Origin: Mycobacterium numidiamassiliense
Lineage (GTDB): Bacteria > Actinomycetota > Actinomycetes > Mycobacteriales > Mycobacteriaceae
Assembly: GCF_900157365.1 (NCBI RefSeq)
Contig: NZ_FUEZ01000004.1
Span: forward strand, 4,246,966-4,310,965
DNA: 64,000 nt
Reading direction: 5' to 3'
The position numbers and the translations under genes are program-made. How positions within the stretch are numbered: the first letter of the stretch is position 1; each line of letters begins with the position of its first letter. Positions 59,426-64,000 of the stretch are shown here, piece by piece. The notes below the pieces were generated by a model. It was given only the letters and a program-made list of their open reading frames with translations. It had not been told where the DNA came from and made no database searches.

Positions 59426-60108
59426 AGGACGATCGCGGTCAACACCAGTCCGCGCTCAACCGACCAGCGGCCGCTCAGCGCAGTCAGCGGCGGACCCGAC
59501 AGCGCCTCCGGATCGATCAGGATCCGCGAGACGAATCCGCCCACCGTCGCCGCGGGGCCGTCGGCCGTGAACGTGATGTGGGCGTCCTCGAAACCCAGCC
59601 ATCTCTTGGTCAGCGGAAACCACGCCTTGTAGGTTGCTTCCTTGGCGCAGAACAGGATTCGGTCCCAATGCAAGCCGGCCGGCATGGCGAGCGGGATTTC
59701 GCTGCGCTCCTCCGGGAGGCTGACCGCGTCCAGCACGCCGTGCGGCAACGTGTCGTGCGGTTCGGCGTCGATACCCACCGAGCGCACCGCGGCCCTGCGT
59801 CCCACCACGGCGCCGCGGTAGCCCGTGCAGTGGGTGAGGCTACCCACCACGCCGTCCGGCCAACACGGTTCTCCCTTGTCGCCCTTCAGGATTGGCACCG
59901 GCGGCAGACCGAGCTGGCCCAGCGCTATCCGGGCACAATGGCGAACGGTGATGAACTCGTTGCGCCGCTTGGCCACCGACTTGGCGATCAGCGGCTCTTC
60001 CTCGGGCAGCGGGGCCAGGTCGGGCGAATCCGAGTAGGTCTCCGAATACGCCAGATCGTCTGTCGCCGTGACGGGCAGCACCGAGGAGACCAGCAGCTGC
60101 TCCGCCAT
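59422..60108 (-). CDS. pptT: 4'-phosphopantetheinyl transferase PptT
   Basis: A 228-aa Sfp-type transferase matching Rv2794c (227 aa). It moves phosphopantetheine from CoA to carrier domains of mycolate, siderophore and other megasynthases and is essential in M. tuberculosis. The Mg-binding motif is VGIDAEPHD near residue 114, and the family signature KEATYKAW is near residue 157. RNEFITVRHCARIAL is also conserved. It overlaps pptH by one base upstream and truB by four downstream. Confidence 0.95.
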   Translation of the reverse strand: MAEQLLVSSVLPVTATDDLAYSETYSDSPDLAPLPEEEPLIAKSVAKRRNEFITVRHCARIALGQLGLPPVPILKGDKGEPCWPDGVVGSLTHCTGYRGAVVGRRAAVRSVGIDAEPHDTLPHGVLDAVSLPEERSEIPLAMPAGLHWDRILFCAKEATYKAWFPLTKRWLGFEDAHITFTADGPAATVGGFVSRILIDPEALSGPPLTALSGRWSVERGLVLTAIVL

Positions 60109-61094
60109 CACGGCTGCCGCTGCCGCAATCGTTCCCGGAATTTCGCGGACTGTTCCCGCATCTCCGGAGTGATCGCGAAGTGGCCGCCGAATTCGTTGAG
60201 GAAACCCGGCGGGTACTGGGGGTCCGGCAATATCTGGCGCAGCCAGGTGGGCGGCTTGCGGCGCCGCCACTCCCGCGGGTAGCCCACCGACACCTCCTCG
60301 AAGCGCACGTCGTCGTACCAGGTGGTCCGCGGAATGTGCAGGTGCCCGTAGACCGAGCAGATCGCGTTGTAGCGGGTGTGCCAGTCGGCGGTCTGGGTGG
60401 TCCCGCACCACAGCGAGAACTCCGGGTAGTACAGCGCGTCGCACGGCTCACGCACCATCGGAAAGTGATTCACCAGGACGGTCGGTGTCATCCAGTCGAG
60501 CTCTTCCAGCCGCTTGCGGGTGACCTCGAGTCGCTCGCGGCACCAGGCGTCGCGCGTGGGATACGGCTCCGACGAGAGCAGGAATTCGTCGGTGGCCACC
60601 ACGCTGGCCTCCCGCGCGATGGCCAGGCCCTCGGCCTTGGTCGTCGCCCCCTTCGGCAAGAAGCTGTAGTCGTAGAGCAGGAACATCGGCACGATGGTCG
60701 CCGGACCGCCGCGTTCGGTCCACACCGGATACGGATGCTCGGGCGTGACGACGCCCATCTCGTCGCAGATGTTGACCAGGTAGTCGTAGCGGGCCTTGCC
60801 GAAGACCTGGTTGGGGTCGCGGTTGGTCGTCCACAGCTCGTGGTTGCCCGGCACCCAGATCACCTTGGCGAACCGTCGTCGCAACAGGTCAAGTGCCCAG
60901 CGGATCTCGTCGGTGCGCTCGGCGACATCGCCGGCGACGATCAGCCAATCATCCGGCGACGTCGGATACAGCGACTCGGTGACCGGCTTGTTGCCCAGGT
61001 GGCCGGTGTGCAGGTCGGAGACCGCCCACAGTGTTGGTTGGCCGCTCGCCTTCGCCCCATTGGTCGAGTCCTGCCCCGATTCTTGCCACGCCAT
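60108..61094 (-). CDS. pptH: phosphopantetheinyl hydrolase PptH (metallophosphoesterase)
   Basis: A 328-aa calcineurin-like phosphoesterase matching Rv2795c (324 aa). The M. tuberculosis enzyme removes phosphopantetheine from carrier proteins, opposing PptT. The metal motifs are in order: SDLHTGH near residue 26, GDVAERTD near 55, GNHELW near 83, NHFP near 210 and YGHLH near 250. Its TGA shares a base with the pptT ATG. A TAGGCT box 8 nt upstream gives a leaderless start for the pptH-pptT-truB operon. Confidence 0.93.
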   Translation of the reverse strand: MAWQESGQDSTNGAKASGQPTLWAVSDLHTGHLGNKPVTESLYPTSPDDWLIVAGDVAERTDEIRWALDLLRRRFAKVIWVPGNHELWTTNRDPNQVFGKARYDYLVNICDEMGVVTPEHPYPVWTERGGPATIVPMFLLYDYSFLPKGATTKAEGLAIAREASVVATDEFLLSSEPYPTRDAWCRERLEVTRKRLEELDWMTPTVLVNHFPMVREPCDALYYPEFSLWCGTTQTADWHTRYNAICSVYGHLHIPRTTWYDDVRFEEVSVGYPREWRRRKPPTWLRQILPDPQYPPGFLNEFGGHFAITPEMREQSAKFRERLRQRQP

Positions 61095-61102
61095 AGGTAA
61101 CC

Positions 61103-61108
61103 AGCCTA
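61103..61108 (-). promoter_or_regulatory. -10 box TAGGCT, pptH operon
   Basis: TAGGCT ends 8 nt before the pptH ATG on the minus strand. Confidence 0.5.
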
Positions 61109-61243
61109 ACGACTTGGTGCGACGCCCCTTGCCGGGCCAGGCCCTTGCCTGCGGGATTAGAACGTGTTCTGGTTTTCACTGTGACCGCGCTGACCCGACT
61201 TGTACACTCCCGGCAAAGGACCGCCGCGACGTCAGGGGGTGTC

Positions 61244-61819
61244 GTGTTCGCCAGGATGCGTCTGATCGGTGCGTTTGCCGCGCTACTCACCGCGATCGTC
61301 GTCGGCGTCCAGAGCGCCCCGCCCGCGCCGACCGGTGCCCGCACCGTCGACCTGCGGTCGACCGCGGCGCCCATGGAGACCACGATGAAGAGCCCGATCG
61401 TGGCCACCACCGACCCGAGCCCGTTCGATCCGTGCCGGGACATCCCGTTCGACGCCCTGCAGCGGCTCGGGCTGGCATTCACGCCCCCCGAACCCCAGGA
61501 CGGGCTGCGCTGCCAATTCGACGCGGGCAACTACCAGCTGGCCGTCGAGCCGATCATCTGGCGCACCTATGAGAAGTCGCTGCCCCCTGACGCCCTCGAG
61601 ACCACGATCCAGGGTCACCGCGCGGCCACCTACTGGGTGCTCAAGCCGACCTACCACAACAGCTACTGGTTCTTCTCCTGCATGGTCGCGTTCAAGACCA
61701 GCTACGGGGTGCTGCAGCAGGCGCTGTTCTACTCGACGGTGTACTCCAACCCCGAGGTCGACTGCCCGTCCACCAACCTGCAGCGGGCCAACGACTTGAT
61801 GCCGTATTACAAGTTCTAG
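61244..61819 (+). CDS. secreted DUF3558-like protein
   Basis: A 191-aa exported protein. The signal peptide has core LIGAFAALLTAIVVGVQS and lacks an obvious lipobox Cys. The mature region has FDPCRDIPFDALQRLGL near residue 63, with further cysteines in LRCQFD, FSCMVA and VDCPST, giving two likely disulphides. The DPC motif recalls DUF3558 lipoproteins such as LppV (Rv2796c), which adjoins pptH in M. tuberculosis on the other strand. The GTG at 61244 has AGGGGG upstream. ATG 61256 is the alternative. TACACT at 61203 may be its -10. Confidence 0.65.
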   Translation: MFARMRLIGAFAALLTAIVVGVQSAPPAPTGARTVDLRSTAAPMETTMKSPIVATTDPSPFDPCRDIPFDALQRLGLAFTPPEPQDGLRCQFDAGNYQLAVEPIIWRTYEKSLPPDALETTIQGHRAATYWVLKPTYHNSYWFFSCMVAFKTSYGVLQQALFYSTVYSNPEVDCPSTNLQRANDLMPYYKF

Positions 61820-61832
61820 GTCCGGGCGGTCC

Positions 61833-61838
61833 TAACCT
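61833..61838 (+). promoter_or_regulatory. -10 box TAACCT, leaderless S15 hydrolase
   Basis: TAACCT ends 7 nt before the GTG at 61846, which favours that start over the ATG at 61840. Confidence 0.4.
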
Positions 61839-61845
61839 GATGGGC

Positions 61846-63555
61846 GTGAGTACGACGACCACCCCGCCCGCACCCTCGACGCCGCGTGCCCTCGCCCGAG
61901 TCGGCGACGGCGCCCTCGGCCGGCTGCTGCGCTTGCCGCGAACAACGACCGAGTACGCCGTCCATCGGGTGCAGGTCCCGATGCGCGACGGCGTGCTGCT
62001 GAGGGCCGATCACTACGCGCCGGCCACCTCGAGCGCGGTCGGCACCGTGCTGGTCCGCGGGCCCTACGGGCGTGGGTTCCCGTTCTCGCTGGCCTTCGCC
62101 CGGCTCTATGCGGCGCGCGGCTACCACGTCGTGGTGCAGAGCACGCGCGGCACGTTCGGGTCCGGCGGTGCGTTCGAGCCGATGGTCAACGAGGCCGCCG
62201 ACGGCGCCGACACGGTCGTGTGGCTGCGCGAACAGCCCTGGTTCACCGGTAAATTCGCCACCGTCGGGCTGTCCTACCTGGGATTCACCCAGTGGGCACT
62301 GCTGAACGACCCACCGCCGGAACTGGCCGCGGCCGTGATCACCGTCGGCCCACACGATTTCCACGACGCGGTGTGGAGCACCGGCGCGTTCACCACCGAC
62401 TTCCTCGGCTGGAGCGACATGGTGTCCCGCCAGGAAGACCCGATCCGCATCCGGGCCGGCCTGCGCCAGCTGCAGGCTCCGGCCAAGGTCGCGCAGGCGG
62501 CCGCCAGGGTGCCGTTCGGCGAGTCGGCGCGCGCCCTGCTGGGCACCGGTGCGCCGTGGTTCGAGTCCTGGGTCGAACACCTCGACTCCGACGATCCGTT
62601 CTGGGAGCGCCTGCGCTACGGCGCCGCGCTGGATCGCGTGCAGGTACCGGTGCTGCTCATCGGCGGCTGGCAGGACATCTTTCTGCAGCAGACGCTGCGA
62701 CAGTACGCGCACCTGCGCCGCCGCGGCGTGGACGTCGCGCTGACCGTCGGGCCCTGGACGCATCCCCAGTTGCTCGGCAAGGGGCTGGGCACCGGAGCCC
62801 GCGAGACCCTGGACTGGCTGAACACTCATCTGGGCGGGGCGCAGCCACAACGGTCGAGCAGGGTCCGCGTGTACGTCACCGGCCAGGGCTGGCGCAACGT
62901 CGCCGATTGGCCGCCTGCCGCCACCCAACGTGCGCTCTATCTGCGGCCCGGCCGGTACCTGGACGACATCCCGCCGGCCGACCTGACGAAGGTCGCCCCC
63001 GCGACGTTCCGCTACGACCCCGCCGACCCGACGCCCACCACCGGCGGTCCGCTGCTGTCCGGCAAGGGCGGTTACCGCGACGACAGCGCGCTCGCGGTGC
63101 GCGACGACGTCCTCGCTTTCACCAGCGCCACCCTCACCCATGACGTCTGCGTGTACGGGACCCCGGTCGTCGAGCTGGCGCACAGTTCGGACAATCCGCA
63201 CGCCGACCTGTTCGTCCGGATCAGCGAGGTCGACGCAAAAGGCCGCTCCCGCAACGTCACTGACGGCTATCGGCGATTGAACACCACCCAGAAATCCCGC
63301 AAGCCGGTCAGCCTGGAACTCGACGGGATCGCCCATCGCTTCAGGGCGGGCTCACGCATCAGGGTGCTGATCGCGGGCAGTTGGTTCCCGCGCTACGCAC
63401 GCAACCTGGGCACCGGCGAGCCGCTGCTGACCGGGCGGCAGCTCACCCCGGCGACCCACACCGTGCGCTACGGACGTTCCCGGGTGTTGCTTCCGGTCGG
63501 GGCAGCCGACCTGTCAGCCAACGGCGCCGCGGACCCGCGCGGCGACCTCGGCTAG
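61846..63555 (+). CDS. CocE/NonD-family (S15-like) hydrolase, Rv2800 homologue
   Basis: A 569-aa alpha/beta hydrolase of the X-Pro dipeptidyl-peptidase/cocaine-esterase family. The strand RADHYAPA opens the fold, and VVVQSTRGTFGSGGAF precedes the nucleophile elbow VGLSYLGF (Ser near residue 144). Catalytic Asp and His candidates lie in GGWQDIFLQQ and VGPWTHPQ. A C-terminal jelly-roll domain covers about 340-565. It hydrolyses esters or amides; substrate unknown. Its end overlaps the opposing DUF1802 gene by 42 bp. Confidence 0.87.
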   Translation: MSTTTTPPAPSTPRALARVGDGALGRLLRLPRTTTEYAVHRVQVPMRDGVLLRADHYAPATSSAVGTVLVRGPYGRGFPFSLAFARLYAARGYHVVVQSTRGTFGSGGAFEPMVNEAADGADTVVWLREQPWFTGKFATVGLSYLGFTQWALLNDPPPELAAAVITVGPHDFHDAVWSTGAFTTDFLGWSDMVSRQEDPIRIRAGLRQLQAPAKVAQAAARVPFGESARALLGTGAPWFESWVEHLDSDDPFWERLRYGAALDRVQVPVLLIGGWQDIFLQQTLRQYAHLRRRGVDVALTVGPWTHPQLLGKGLGTGARETLDWLNTHLGGAQPQRSSRVRVYVTGQGWRNVADWPPAATQRALYLRPGRYLDDIPPADLTKVAPATFRYDPADPTPTTGGPLLSGKGGYRDDSALAVRDDVLAFTSATLTHDVCVYGTPVVELAHSSDNPHADLFVRISEVDAKGRSRNVTDGYRRLNTTQKSRKPVSLELDGIAHRFRAGSRIRVLIAGSWFPRYARNLGTGEPLLTGRQLTPATHTVRYGRSRVLLPVGAADLSANGAADPRGDLG

Positions 63556-64000
63556 CGCGGCGTCGTCGCCCAGCGGCGTCTCCAACTCCGGCCGCACCGG
63601 CAGCTGCACCCAGCTGGTGCAACCGGCGTACTCGGGGGTGCGGGCGATGCGAACCGGCTCGCGCAGCGGAGTCACCGACACCACCAGCACGGCCAGTTTG
63701 TGCTTGGGCCGGAAGTCGAGCCGGTCGGCACGCACCGACTCCGCGGTCCAGATATGCAGATCCTGGATCGCCTCGAGCCCGTCGGGACGGTTAACCGACA
63801 CTGCGGCAACGACTTTCGCCGCGGCGCGGATCACCAGCCGGTCGCCGGTGCTGTCGCCCTCGGCGGCGGCCAGCAGGTCTCGGTGTTCGGGGCGGACCCG
63901 TTCGGCGTGGCTGTGCGCCACCGTCGGAAACAGCAAGAACTCCTGCGCGGCAACCTCGAACCGCTTTTCGCCGATGCCGCCCTTGCGCAGCAGCACATGC
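63514..64000 (-). CDS. DUF1802 family protein, truncated by the window edge
   Basis: At least 161 residues. LLRKGGIGEKRFEV followed by EFLLFPTVAHSHAERV is the DUF1802 signature near the N-terminus. RPKHKLAVLVVSVTPLREP lies in the C-terminal half. The frame stays open past the right edge, so the start is outside the window. Function is unknown. It converges with the S15 hydrolase gene and overlaps its last 42 bp. Confidence 0.72.
   Translation of the reverse strand, partial: HVLLRKGGIGEKRFEVAAQEFLLFPTVAHSHAERVRPEHRDLLAAAEGDSTGDRLVIRAAAKVVAAVSVNRPDGLEAIQDLHIWTAESVRADRLDFRPKHKLAVLVVSVTPLREPVRIARTPEYAGCTSWVQLPVRPELETPLGDDAALAEVAARVRGAVG

Noticed and set aside
61816..63336. 506-codon minus-strand frame opposite the S15 hydrolase
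   Set aside because: Antisense shadow; the plus strand has full hydrolase motifs.
1..64000. tRNA, rRNA, insertion sequence, integrase or att site
   Set aside because: I saw no cloverleaf-like or rRNA sequence, no transposase motif and no terminal repeats flanking the accessory blocks.

Overview
The window is chromosomal DNA of a slow-growing, nontuberculous Mycobacterium. It is GC-rich, and many genes start with GTG. Most genes match, in order and strand, the M. tuberculosis segment from Rv2738c to Rv2800: clgR-pspA-pspM, pgsA3, ftsK, rnj, dapA, thyX, dfrA/thyA, dapB, aldR/ald, pepR, pnp, rpsO, ribF, sirR/mntR, fadE21, ltp1, truB, pptT and pptH. The species cannot be named from the sequence alone.

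Left part (1-11.3 kb): a cobalamin riboswitch precedes a FhuF-like [2Fe-2S] reductase gene. Then come a DUF3046 gene, a glycosyltransferase, ephG, and the envelope-stress cassette clgR-pspA-pspM, in which clgR and pspA are separated by a 35/21-bp tandem repeat. These are followed by pgsA3, argA, ftsK, a DUF2834 membrane protein, an ABM-domain protein, a mycofactocin-type SDR and an LCM-family methyltransferase.

The most unusual block (12.1-15.1 kb) is a four-gene satellite of ESX-1-associated genes: espE/espA-like, espF/espC-like and espH-like genes on the minus strand, with a divergent espL-like gene. It sits between the Rv2751 and rnj homologues, with no ESX secretion core, espG or esx pair beside it. 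It is an orphan type VII secretion substrate module.

Middle part (15-45.8 kb): rnj-dapA and thyX are conserved. They are followed by insertions relative to M. tuberculosis: a DHA2-type MFS exporter, an alkX (YcaQ-type DNA glycosylase)-hsdM-hsdS operon without hsdR, and a DivIVA-like coiled-coil gene. After dfrA-thyA and a dienelactone hydrolase comes a lipid-metabolism region. It holds a glycosyltransferase, a paired two-subunit acyl-CoA dehydrogenase, an SDR, a single-chain long-chain acyl-CoA carboxylase overlapping an acyl-CoA ligase, a thioesterase and a flavin monooxygenase. A small secreted Gly/Cys-rich protein is encoded among them. dapB, a DUF732 protein and a reductase/hydrolase operon follow.

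Right part (45.9-64 kb): conserved core functions. aldR/ald, the rpsO-pnp-pepR RNA/protein turnover cluster, ribF divergent from the Mn regulator sirR/mntR, ltp1-fadE21, and the overlapping pptH-pptT-truB operon, in which a phosphopantetheinyl transferase and its opposing hydrolase lie side by side. The window ends in a truncated DUF1802 gene.

Many genes carry a TANNNT -10 hexamer 6-8 nt before the start codon, the signature of leaderless mycobacterial mRNAs. I used these boxes to choose several GTG starts. I found no tRNA, rRNA, CRISPR array, insertion sequence or integrase.
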